Of a stretch of 24,700 nt of DNA, positions 14,724 to 22,645 are shown piece after piece. The notes below the pieces were generated by a model, which saw only the letters and a program-made list of their open reading frames with translations, was not told the DNA's origin and searched no databases. Within the stretch, counting starts at the first letter, position 1. Each line of letters begins with the position of its first letter. Both the position numbers and the translations under genes were made by a program. Source of the DNA: JBHIET01 sp046760785 (GTDB lineage: Bacteria; Chloroflexota; Anaerolineae; B4-G1); the NCBI GenBank assembly GCA_046760785.1, contig JBHIET010000049.1, positions 1 through 24,700 of the forward strand, read 5' to 3'.

Positions 14724-15901
14724 CTCGCCCATTCCCATTCCTCGATGGCGGTCAGTATCTCCGCCGGCTTGATCATCTCGCCATCCGCCCGGTTGACCCG
14801 GCGCACTTTGTCTCGTCCAAGCACTCGCTCTACCTCCAGCACCAATTGCCCCAGATTCATCTCTGGGACTACGACGTAACGGGCCTGAGCGGCAGCGTGC
14901 TCCACGACTTCCTCGGCGAAAGGCCATAAGGTCTTGAGTTTGAGGAGGCCGACCTTGCGCCCGCGCTCTCGTGCTATCTCGATGGCGTGACGGGCGGAAC
15001 GGGCCGTTGCTCCGTAGGCGACGACTATCACCTCGGCATCCTCGATGCCATCTTCGTCGTAGAGCAGGATGTCAGAAAGGCTGCGATCTATCTTGCGGAA
15101 GATGCGTTCCAGCCAGGGATGGATCTCGTCCAGCCGGGCGGTCGGATACCCCCGCTCGTCGTGGTGCAGGCCGGTGACGTGGTAACGGTAGCCTTCGCCG
15201 AAGGGCACCAATGGCGGCACGTCGCTGGGAAAGTTCTCGTAGGGCTTGTACCACTCCGGTGGCACCGTCGTGCCCAACCTCTCCACCTGCTCGATGGCAT
15301 CTGGCTCGGGTGAGACAACACGCTCTCGCATGTGACCTATCACCTCATCCATCAGCAGGATCACCGGCGTGCAGTATTTTTCGGAGAAATAGAACGCCTT
15401 GACCGTCAGGTCGAACGTCTCGCGGACGGATGATGGCGATAGGGCGATGATGGGGTGATCGCCGTGGGTGCCCCAACGGGCCTGCATCACGTCTCCCTGT
15501 GAGGGGCTGGTGGGGCGACCGGTGGAGGGCCCCAGTCGCTGCACGTTCACGATGACGCAGGGGATTTCGGCCATCGCGGCGTAACCGATGTTCTCCTGCA
15601 TCAGGCTAAAGCCGGGGCCGGAGGTGGCGGTCATCGCCTTGGCTCCGCCCACCGACGCGCCGATGACCGCAGCGATGGAGCCGATCTCGTCCTCCATCTG
15701 GATGAACTTGCCGCCCACCTGGGGCAGCCGCCGGGATAGCACCTCGGCGATCTCGGTGGCCGGCGTGATGGGGTAGCCGGCAAAGAAGCGGCAGCCGGCC
15801 GCGATGGCTCCCTCAGCGCAGGCTTCGTCACCCTGCATAAGTACTCGCTCCAGCCCCCCTGATGCAGAGGGAAGTCTCTTTGCAGTTGGTTTCGCTGTCA
15901 T
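14720..15901 (-). CDS. korA: 2-oxoacid:ferredoxin oxidoreductase, alpha subunit
   Basis: A 393-residue alpha subunit. EGAIAAGCRFFAGYPITPAT near residue 30 and the block MQEN...SLQRLGPSTGRPT-like stretch (VNVQRLGPSTGRPTSPSQGD) are the substrate- and CoA-side signatures of KorA. The C-terminal half carries the transketolase-C-like domain (VIVVAYGATARSARHAIEIA). The ATG at 15901 overlaps the ferredoxin gene stop by four bases (ATGA), which settles the start against a much earlier in-frame codon at 16072. All four genes of the operon are stacked with overlapping stops and starts. Confidence 0.94.
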   Translation of the reverse strand: MTAKPTAKRLPSASGGLERVLMQGDEACAEGAIAAGCRFFAGYPITPATEIAEVLSRRLPQVGGKFIQMEDEIGSIAAVIGASVGGAKAMTATSGPGFSLMQENIGYAAMAEIPCVIVNVQRLGPSTGRPTSPSQGDVMQARWGTHGDHPIIALSPSSVRETFDLTVKAFYFSEKYCTPVILLMDEVIGHMRERVVSPEPDAIEQVERLGTTVPPEWYKPYENFPSDVPPLVPFGEGYRYHVTGLHHDERGYPTARLDEIHPWLERIFRKIDRSLSDILLYDEDGIEDAEVIVVAYGATARSARHAIEIARERGRKVGLLKLKTLWPFAEEVVEHAAAQARYVVVPEMNLGQLVLEVERVLGRDKVRRVNRADGEMIKPAEILTAIEEWEWAR

Positions 15902-16185
15902 TCTGTCTCCTCTTTCTCTGGCTCGATGTCCGCCACGAAGATGGCGAAGTCCGGGCAGTGCAACTCGCACCAACGACAGGCAGTGCACTTTTCCGGATGG
16001 GCTACGATGACCCGGCCGTCGTCCCCTTGCTCCAGCACCTTGGCCGGGCAGAACTCGACGCACAGCCCACATCCCTTACACCAGTTCGGAAAGACGGTCA
16101 CGCGGCCACGCGGCAGCCTCTGTCTCGGTTTAGGCTTGGGTTTAGGCGCTTTCTCTTCTGTAACTTCTGCATCCCCCGCACTCAC
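15898..16185 (-). CDS. korD: 2-oxoacid:ferredoxin oxidoreductase, delta (2[4Fe-4S] ferredoxin) subunit
   Basis: A 95-residue ferredoxin-like subunit with two complete Cys-x2-Cys-x2-Cys-x3-Cys-Pro motifs: CKGCGLCVEFCP (36-47) and CTACRWCELHCP (67-78). A Lys/Pro-rich N-terminal tail precedes them. It passes electrons from the alpha/beta core to soluble ferredoxin. The GTG start at 16185 is preceded by AAGGAGGT, the strongest Shine-Dalgarno in the window, consistent with being the first gene of the operon. The promoter at 16218-16246 lies just upstream. Confidence 0.94.
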   Translation of the reverse strand: MSAGDAEVTEEKAPKPKPKPRQRLPRGRVTVFPNWCKGCGLCVEFCPAKVLEQGDDGRVIVAHPEKCTACRWCELHCPDFAIFVADIEPEKEETE

Positions 16186-16217
16186 TCGTTTATTTGACCT
16201 CCTTCAGATATGCCGTC

Positions 16218-16246
16218 ATTATCCTACAAAGCCCAGTTTTTGCCAG
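16218..16246 (-). promoter_or_regulatory. Promoter of the kor operon
   Basis: Minus strand CTGGCA (16241-16246), a 17-bp spacer and GATAAT (16218-16223), about 33 bp before the korD start and directly after the hdrA stop. It indicates that korDABC can be transcribed independently of the hdr genes. Confidence 0.5.
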
Positions 16247-18838
16247 TTATCCCTTCCCGTCCAACACCACCCGCACGCTGTTGCTGTGGCAGGCCGGGCA
16301 CATGCGCTCCTCTCCGGCGGAGAGATCGAACGTAACCTCCCACTCGTTGCCGCAACGGTAGCAGACCATTTTAGCCGGGGTCGGCTCCTTCAGCTTCCAC
16401 ACCTTGCTGGTGAGGGGCGTTTTCTTGTCTTGAAGCGCCTCTTTCGTCTCCTCCACCTCCTCCGCAGTCACAGCGGCGCGCAGCTCCTCGATCTCCCCCA
16501 TAATCCTGGCCCACTTTTGCCCCTCGGCCGCGCTGCACCAATCGAGTTGCAGCCGCTCCGGGCGGAGGCCGTGTTTCTCCAGCCCCTCCCACAGCGCGTC
16601 CACGCGGCGCACGGTGTTCCGGTTGGCGTTGATATAGTGACAATCGGCGTAGTGGCAGCCGGAGACCAGTACCAGAGGTGCACCCTTGCGAAAGGCGTAC
16701 CACACGAAATCGGGGTTGACCCGGCCGGAGCACATGGTGCGGATGAGACGGGCGTTGGGGGGATACTGAAGGCGCGACGTGCCGGCGGTGTCGGCCCCGG
16801 CGTAGGAGCACCAGTTACAGGCAAAGGTGAGAATTTTATCCAGCGGATCCTCCTCTAGGATGGCGTCGATCATGGCATAGATCTGCTGGTCGGTAAAGTG
16901 ACGCATAGTGATGGCGTCGAAGGGGCACTCGGCGGCGCAGGTGCCGCACCCGGCGCAGGCCGCGCTGACGACCTGCGCTACCTGCTTCTTCTCCCAGAGA
17001 ATGGCGGAGAAGGGACACACGCTCGCGCAGCGGCCGCATTTCTTACACAGGTCCGGGTCTACTACGGCGGTGATCGCCTCCACTTCGATCTGGGGCGCGT
17101 TGAGCAGAATCTCGGCCCGGGCGGCGGCTGCGCTGGCCTGCGTCACCGAGTCCTTGACGTCCTTGGGCGCTTCGGCGCACCCGGCGATGTAGACTCCCTT
17201 GGTCGGGCTATCCACCGGCTTGAGCTTGGGGTGCGCTTCCATCAGGAAGCCGTCGCCCGTGCGAGAAAGGGTCAAAAGCTGGCGCACCAAATCGGTCTCC
17301 TTGCGGGGGACGGTCCCCACCGAGAGCACCAGCAGGTCGAACTCGTGCTCCTCCAGTCTGCCGTCGGTGGTGTTTTCCACGTAGACCTTGAGATTCCCGG
17401 TCGCGGGGTCCTCCTCCACCTCGCCCGGCAGTCCGCGGACGTAGCGCACGCCTTCTCCCTTGGAGCGCATGTACAGGTCCTCGAACCCCTTGCCGAAGGC
17501 ACGGATGTCTATGTAAAAGACGGAGATGTCCGTATCGGGGTAGTGGTCCTTGAGCAAGAGGCTGTCTTTGACGGTGTTCATACAACAGATGTTGGAGCAA
17601 TAGGGATTGCCCCGCTGTCCGTCGGGGTTCAGCTCTGAAAGCGCAATGCGGGAGCCTACGCACTGCACGAAGCCGATGCGCCTGGGTTGCGTCCGATCCG
17701 ATGGGCGCACAAAGTGCCCTTCCGTCGGACCGCCGGCCGAAATCAGCCGCTCGAACTCGAGGCTGGTGATGACGTTTTCGTAGCTGGTGTAGCCGTACTC
17801 GTCCAGCGGGGTGGGGTCGTAGACTTCCATGCCGGTGGCGACGATGATCGCGCCCACATCCAGTTCGACGATCTCGTCTTGCATGTCGAAGTTGATGCAT
17901 TTCTTGTCGCACGCCTCCAGGCACTTGCCGCAGGCGATGGGATTGTGGCCCATACACTCGTCGGCGTTGACGATGTAGGCCGAGGGGACGGCCTGGGGGA
18001 AAGGGATGTAGATCGCCCTGCGGGTCGAGAGACCGGCCTGGAACTCGTCCGGTTTGACGATGGGGCAGACGGGGACGCAGTCGCCGCAAGCGGTGCACTC
18101 GTTCTCGTCCACGTAACGGGCCTTCTTGCGCACCCGCACTTTGAAGTTGCCCACGTAGCCGGAGATGTCCTCGACCTCGCTGTAGGCCATCAGGGTGATG
18201 TTGGGATGCCGACCGACATCCATCATCTTGGGGCCGAGGATTCATATACTACAGTCCATCGTGGGGTAGGTTTTGTCCAGCCGGGCCATAATCCCGCCGA
18301 TGGATGGTTCCTTCTCCACCAGGTAGACCTTGTGCCCGGCATCGGCCAGGTCGAGCGCGGCCTGGATTCCGGCCACGCCGCCGCCGATGACCAACGCCGC
18401 GTCGGTGACGGGCAGATGTTCCTCGTCCTGGGCATAGAGCCAGCGGGCGCGGGCCACTGCTGCCTTGACGATGTCTTGAGCTTTGCGCGTGGCCGCCTCC
18501 CGGTCCTGGAGATGCACCCAGGAGCAGTGCTCGCGGATGTTGGCCATCTCGAACAGGTAGGGGTTCAGCCCTGCTTCACCGACGCAGTTGCGGAAGGTCG
18601 GCTCGTGCAGCCGGGGGGAGCATGAGGCCACCACCACACGGTTGAGGTTGTGTTCCACAATCGCCCGCTTGATCTCCTGCTGGCCAGGGTCGGCGCAGGT
18701 GTAGCGGTTGCCGATAGCCACGACCACATCGGGCAGTGTCTCGGCGTATTCCCGCACCGCTTCCGTATCCAGGCTGCCGGCGATGTTCAGGCCGCAGTCG
18801 CAGACGAAAACGCCGATGCGTAGGTCATTGTTGGGCAA
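16247..18838 (-). CDS. hdrA: Selenocysteine-containing HdrA fused to MvhD and a zinc ribbon
   Basis: Read with UGA199 as selenocysteine this is an 863-residue protein. HdrA is the FAD-carrying, electron-bifurcating core of heterodisulfide-reductase-like complexes. Order: HdrA N-terminal domain with VCDCGLN (12-18); Rossmann FAD motif IGGGVAGIQAAL (151-162); YPTMDCSI-U-ILGPK at 191-204; inserted ferredoxin region CTACGDCVPVCP (about 249-259); FAD-binding IAGCAEAPKDVKDS (552-564); two [4Fe-4S] motifs, CKKCGRCASVCP and CAGCGTCAAECP (about 598-639); an MvhD [2Fe-2S] domain, FACNWCSYAGAD (from about 672); and a C-terminal zinc ribbon CYRCG...CPACH (826-850). The TTG start at 18838 has AGGAGGTGATAT before it. 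If UGA is read as stop, a 198-residue fragment and a 659-residue ORF without its own good Shine-Dalgarno result. Confidence 0.88.
18204..18221 (-). promoter_or_regulatory. Candidate bacterial SECIS hairpin in hdrA mRNA
   Basis: In the mRNA, GGAUGUC pairs with GGCAUCC (7 bp including one U-G) around the tetraloop GGUC. The loop begins 27 nt after the UGA. Bacterial SECIS elements need a hairpin just downstream of UGA with G in the first loop positions, and the E. coli fdhF element has a very similar GGUC-type loop. The fit in position and loop sequence is good. Confidence 0.7.
18242..18244 (-). other. In-frame UGA, predicted selenocysteine codon 199 of HdrA
   Basis: The codon sits in DCSI-U-ILGPK, where relatives have Cys (DCSxCIL). 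It is the only stop codon in 864 codons, and the frame on both sides is unmistakably HdrA. Confidence 0.82.
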
Positions 18839-18860
18839 AATATCACCTCCTCACATTACG

Positions 18861-18888
18861 AACCACAGAGGCACAGAATACACAGAGG
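18861..18888. repeat. CACAGAG repeat family, hdrA-proximal copy
   Basis: AACCACAGAGGCACAGA with CACAGAGG following. It pairs as an inverted repeat with GCCTCTGTGGTTT at 19101-19113; the two arms flank MITE copy B. The 18839-19116 gap is filled by these repeats and the MITE. Confidence 0.6.
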
Positions 18889-18897
18889 ATTTTGAAA

Positions 18898-19091
18898 CTT
18901 AGCCTGTTTTTCGCACCCCTGGAAATCGTAACAGTGATTGTACAGATCATAGCTGAATCGCATCCTGAGTAGGCCGAAGGTCGTATCGAAGGGGCGATTT
19001 AGCGGCCCGTCGCCCTTCGATACGCCGCTTCGCGGCACTCAGGACGACTGGCCTGATTTAGCTGCTAGCGGAGTGCGAAATCTAGGCTTAG
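18898..19091 (+). mobile_element. MITE copy B (184 bp) with CTTAG target duplication
   Basis: The element spans 18903-19086, between CTTAG at 18898-18902 and 19087-19091. Terminal inverted repeats are CCTGTTTTTCGCAC on the left and, reversed, CCTAGATTTCGCAC on the right. The body matches copy A except for about 51 extra bp that provide the second arm of a long internal hairpin (TCCTGAGT...TATCGAAGG against CCTTCGATA...ACTCAGGA). It has no coding capacity and lies between the GxxExxY gene and hdrA, in the latter's leader. Confidence 0.85.
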
Positions 19092-19100
19092 AATTCCTGG

Positions 19101-19113
19101 GCCTCTGTGGTTT
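19101..19113. repeat. CACAGAG repeat family, GxxExxY-proximal copy
   Basis: GCCTCTGTGGTTT, the inverted partner of 18861-18873, immediately downstream of the GxxExxY stop codon. Confidence 0.55.
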
Positions 19114-19116
19114 GAT

Positions 19117-19491
19117 CTACAGCACCATCCGCTTGATGCCATTCTTTAGCACTGGCACGTTAAAGTTGATGAGTAAACCAACTCGACAGCCAGTAAGCTT
19201 CAAGTAGGTCAACAACTGCGCCTCGTGTATGGGGTGGATTCTCTCCACTGCCTTCAACTCTACGACAACTTTGCCAGCCACAAGGAAATCGAGACGATAT
19301 CCGCAGTCCAGTTGTAGACCTTTATAATCAATGGGCAGGGGCATCTCCCGTTCAAAGGGAAGACCTCGCAGAGACAGCTCTTGGGCTAGACATGCCTGGT
19401 ATGCAGACTCCAACAGGCCAGGGCCGAGTGCACGGTGAACCTCAATCGCTGCGCCAATGATTCGACCTGTCAATTCCTTTTCGTAGTACAC
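19117..19491 (-). CDS. GxxExxY family protein
   Basis: A 124-residue protein with the defining motif in GPGLLESAYQACLA (Gly-x2-Glu-x2-Tyr). The surrounding blocks are also typical: ELTGRIIGAAIEVHRALG at the N terminus, LDFLVAGKVVVELKAVE in the middle, and QLLTYLKLTGCRVGLLINF towards the end. The DFLV...VVELKAV pattern resembles the Asp...Glu-x-Lys core of PD-(D/E)xK nucleases, so a nuclease-like role is possible; the family function is not established to my knowledge. The GTG at 19491 is chosen because GGGAG lies 7 nt upstream; the frame is open to 19677, but those codons come from CACAGAG repeats. It separates hdrB from hdrA. Confidence 0.88.
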   Translation of the reverse strand: MYYEKELTGRIIGAAIEVHRALGPGLLESAYQACLAQELSLRGLPFEREMPLPIDYKGLQLDCGYRLDFLVAGKVVVELKAVERIHPIHEAQLLTYLKLTGCRVGLLINFNVPVLKNGIKRMVL

Positions 19492-19505
19492 TGTTGATCT
19501 CCCAT

Positions 19506-19736
<231 letters not shown>

Positions 19737-20459
19737 CCCTCCAGATGCATCGCCAGCTCTCCAATCTGTTCCAGAATCAGGTCGGGACGCTCCGGCGCGA
19801 AACGGGCTGCCGGACTGTAGCCGGTCAGGACGGCCACCGTCCGCGCTCCCACTGCCCGGCCGGCGCGTATGTCCATCGGGTGGTCGCCGACCATCAGCGC
19901 CCGGTGGGGTTCGACTTGTAGCAACCTCAGCGCGGCCAGCAAATGGGCCGGGTCGGGCTTGACCACAGCAACGTCGTCACGGGTCAGCAGTGCGTCGTAA
20001 GGCAGCCTGTTGCGACTCAGGATGTGCTCCACCGCCGCCCGACAGTTGCGGGTGACGATGCCGATCTTGATCCCCCGTGCGCGCAGTTTTCCCAGCAACC
20101 CGGTCACGCCGGGATGCACCTCGGCGGTCTCGGCTGCCTCCATCTCGATGGCGACTATAGCGGCTTCGGCGTCCCGCCGGAACGCTTCCGCTAGCACTTC
20201 TCCTCCGTCTCGCGCGGTGAGAGCCTGCACACACTCCTCGATCAATTCCAGCGTGTAGCGGGACGCCTTGCCGTCCGCCGAGAGACCGTACCGGGGCAAC
20301 AGAGCCTCTACGTCCGCCCGCATCCGGGCAAAGTCAATGTTCAAATGTACCAGCGTGCCGTCGAAGTCGAACAGCACCGCCTCGATGTCCTCAAAATCAA
20401 GCCCGGACTCCATCACCGATTTGCCAACTCACTCCCGATTCGCTCACTCGCCGACTCGC

Positions 20460-21338
20460 TCATTCGCTCACTCGCTTCATCAACTTGCGCGGCTTGACCC
20501 GATTCAGCTTGATCCCCACATCCTCCGGTGAAAACCCCATCGCCAGGCCGAGCACCTGGGGATAGTAGAGCACCGGCAGCTTGTACTCCACCTCGTAGAG
20601 TTTCTCCACGCGGCGCTGATTCGCCTCGTACATGATGGCGCAGAACGGGCAGATGAGCACCATGGCGTCCGCCTGGGCGGCGGTGACGTGGTCCAACTTT
20701 TGCTTGGTCATCAACAACGCGGTATCACTGTCGAAACCGAGAATACCGCCGCCACAACATTGAGGTTCATCCTCGTAGCGCACCACCCGCGCGCCGGTGG
20801 CCTCGATGAGGCGATCCAGGCTTTGGGGATTCTCCGGGTCGTCGAACCCGTCGAACAGGTGGGAGGGTTTGAGATAGTGGCAGCCGTAGTGCGGCGCAAA
20901 GCCAAAGTCGGCCAGGCTGACCGTCACCTCCTCCTGCAGCCGTTCGACGCCAATCTCTTCATAGAGAACACGGGTGAAATGGCGCACGCGCACTGTGCCT
21001 TTGTAGGTGCGCCCCAGGTCGGCCAAATGCTCGTTGGCCCAGGCGAGTAGTTCCCCGTCTTTTTCGAGGCGGTGATTGGCCTCGGTCAGCGTGCCGGTGC
21101 AGGCGCTACAGAGGGTCAGCACGTCCAGTCCCTGTTCCTCGGCCAGGGCCAGGTTGCGGGCCGACATCAGCAACCCCGCCTTCCAGTCCAACGGTTTGGC
21201 CGGAAACCCGCAACAGGAAAAGCCGTCCACGTCCACCAGTTCGATGCCCATCCTCTTGGCGACCTTGCGGGCAGCTATTTCGTAATTCAGCGCTCGTACC
21301 GGCACGGTACAGCCCAAATACAATGCGAACCTGGACAT
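20460..21338 (-). CDS. hdrB: Heterodisulfide reductase-like subunit B
   Basis: A 292-residue protein with two complete CCG domains, which carry the noncubane [4Fe-4S] centres that reduce a disulfide. Domain 1: Cys10, CysCys42-43 (SCCGFPAKPLD) and CSAC 77-80. Domain 2: Cys153 (YGCHYLKP), CysCys194-195 (QCCGGGILG) and CPFC 230-233. All ligand positions are occupied. The ATG at 21338 overlaps the hdrC stop as TGATG, so the two are coupled. The C-terminal KRVSE runs into a GAGCGAGTCGGCGAGTGAGC-type tract, suggesting the tail may be slightly altered. The natural disulfide in bacteria without CoM/CoB is unknown. Confidence 0.94.
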   Translation of the reverse strand: MSRFALYLGCTVPVRALNYEIAARKVAKRMGIELVDVDGFSCCGFPAKPLDWKAGLLMSARNLALAEEQGLDVLTLCSACTGTLTEANHRLEKDGELLAWANEHLADLGRTYKGTVRVRHFTRVLYEEIGVERLQEEVTVSLADFGFAPHYGCHYLKPSHLFDGFDDPENPQSLDRLIEATGARVVRYEDEPQCCGGGILGFDSDTALLMTKQKLDHVTAAQADAMVLICPFCAIMYEANQRRVEKLYEVEYKLPVLYYPQVLGLAMGFSPEDVGIKLNRVKPRKLMKRVSE

Positions 21339-21874
21339 CACGGTTTTCCCCCTGTGCCTGCCTTGCGCCGCCTCGCCGATTCGTCGCCTCGCAGGATTTG
21401 GCCCACCTCCGCCGCGCCTGTCTGCTCCTGGATGGGGGGCAGGCCGTACTCCGCGCGGCGCTCGTTTTCGTAGTCTTCGATTTCGTAGAGTCGGCCGTGC
21501 TCCCGCAGCTTCTCCAATTGCGTCTCGAAGGTCTGGGGGACGTGCCCTTCCCGCACGGCGATGTTGCGGACAGCGTTCATCAGCTCCGGGATGCGCACGT
21601 CCTGCGGGCAGCGCTCATAGCAGGTGTAGCAGACGGAGCAGAGCCAGACGAACTCGCTGGTGAGCACCTGCTCGCGCATGCCCAGCAGCGCCATGTGGAT
21701 GATGCGACGCGGGTTGTATTTGTCGGTGACGCCGGCGACCGGGCAGCCGGCAGTGCAGGTGGAGCAGGAGAAACAGCGCCGGATGTGCTCCCCTCCCGGC
21801 TCGGCTCCGATCTCGTCCCGGAAGTGAGGGTCGAAGGTACCGGCGTCTATGATAAGCTCATTTTTTCTATCCAT
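21338..21874 (-). CDS. hdrC: Heterodisulfide reductase-like subunit C
   Basis: A 178-residue Fe-S protein with two Cys-x2-Cys-x2-Cys-x3-Cys motifs, CFSCSTCTAGCP (34-45) and CSVCYTCYERCP (79-90), followed by a helical region (PELMNAVRNIAVREGHVP) as in HdrC. It transfers electrons between HdrA and HdrB. The ATG at 21874 (MDRKNELII) is chosen; the frame is open to 21970, but those codons are low quality. The Shine-Dalgarno is weak (ACAGG). It is followed by an overlapping hdrB. Confidence 0.93.
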   Translation of the reverse strand: MDRKNELIIDAGTFDPHFRDEIGAEPGGEHIRRCFSCSTCTAGCPVAGVTDKYNPRRIIHMALLGMREQVLTSEFVWLCSVCYTCYERCPQDVRIPELMNAVRNIAVREGHVPQTFETQLEKLREHGRLYEIEDYENERRAEYGLPPIQEQTGAAEVGQILRGDESARRRKAGTGGKP

Positions 21875-21972
21875 TTGCCTGTTGAATGGACCTCCCGACA
21901 CCTCATCGGGAGCCGAACTGGTTCTACGGTCGCAAGGCCGGCCCCGGTTTTTACTTATCCGTACTGCCACAG

Positions 21973-22086
21973 AATTGGATGTTTAGGGCTCTCAGCCCTC
22001 GTCCCCGAGGGCGTCGCAAGCGAGAGCCTCTTATCCCGACCGCTTATTTGCCGCCTGGGGCGCCCCCGCGACGGGGGCTGGGAGCA
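21973..22086 (+). repeat. Palindromic repeat family R2, copy 3
   Basis: 114 bp with the same two-hairpin layout as 2212-2324: TTGGATGTTTAGG, CTCTCAGCCCTCGTCCCCGA and the distal CGCCCCCGCGACGGGGGC. It lies between the broken ROK gene and hdrC, some 20 kb from copies 1 and 2. Confidence 0.8.
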
Positions 22087-22632
22087 GCGTCTGGGTAGCT
22101 ACGGCCATATATCCGGTCTTCGTTGCCCGCTGCGCCAGTGCGATTGCTCCCATCACCCCGGCTCGGTTCCCCAGCTCCGGCGGTGTGATGTAATCGTCAA
22201 TTCGCCGCCGACCATCCCGCCCCCGCCGATCCACGTGCCGATGGTCAGGTAGACGAAGGTGTCCAGGCCCTGGGCAACGCCCCAGTGCTGTTCGCCCAGC
22301 GCCGCCGCGTTCACGTCGGTATCAAAGCCCACCTCCACGCCCAGCGCCTCGCGGATCGGCCCGGCAAAGTCGGTGTGCGCCCAGCCGGGTTTGGGGGTGG
22401 TGGTGATGTAGCCAAAAGTGGGCGAATCCGGGTTCGGGTCCAGCGGGCCAAAAGAGGCAATGCCGATGGCCGCCAAAGGCTCCTGTTGCCGGAAGAACTC
22501 GACCGCCCGGCCAATGGTCTCTGCCGGCGTGGTGGTGGGGAAGCGCACCTCCGCCCGCACGTCGTCGGGGCCGCTGCCTACCGCGCAGACGAATTTCGTG
22601 CCGCCTCCTTCAATCCCTCCCCAAACTGGCAT
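22087..22632 (-). pseudogene. ROK-family sugar kinase (fructokinase-like), internally deleted
   Basis: The first ~145 codons from the ATG at 22632 encode a ROK kinase N-terminal half: WGGIEGGGTKFVCAVGSG (phosphate loop), DTDVNAAALGEQHWG and FVYLTIGTWIGGGGMVGGE. At about 22200 the frame shifts. The other frame resumes with the extreme C terminus of the same family (DDYITPPELGNRAGVMGAIA), so roughly 100 residues, including the zinc motif and catalytic core, are gone. GTG-IGGG has become GTW-IGGG. AGGAA precedes the ATG, 13 bp after the hdrC-hdrB fusion gene. The repeat R2 copy 3 lies directly downstream. Not a functional kinase. Confidence 0.8.
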
Positions 22633-22645
22633 TGTGCGTCTTTCC

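Noticed and set aside
14720..16072. korA starting at 16072 (450 residues)
   Set aside because: The extra 57 codons are antisense-like and overlap korD. The ATGA overlap at 15901 gives a normal-length alpha subunit.
17687..18625. 312-codon plus-strand frame opposite hdrA
   Set aside because: Shadow of the GC-rich hdrA frame; the composition (Val/Asp/Gly/His-rich) is typical of antisense frames.
18242..18838. Treating the 198-residue HdrA N-terminal frame and the 659-residue frame as two genes
   Set aside because: They are in the same frame, separated only by UGA and five sense codons. The second has no good Shine-Dalgarno, and the UGA falls on a conserved Cys position with a SECIS-like hairpin behind it.
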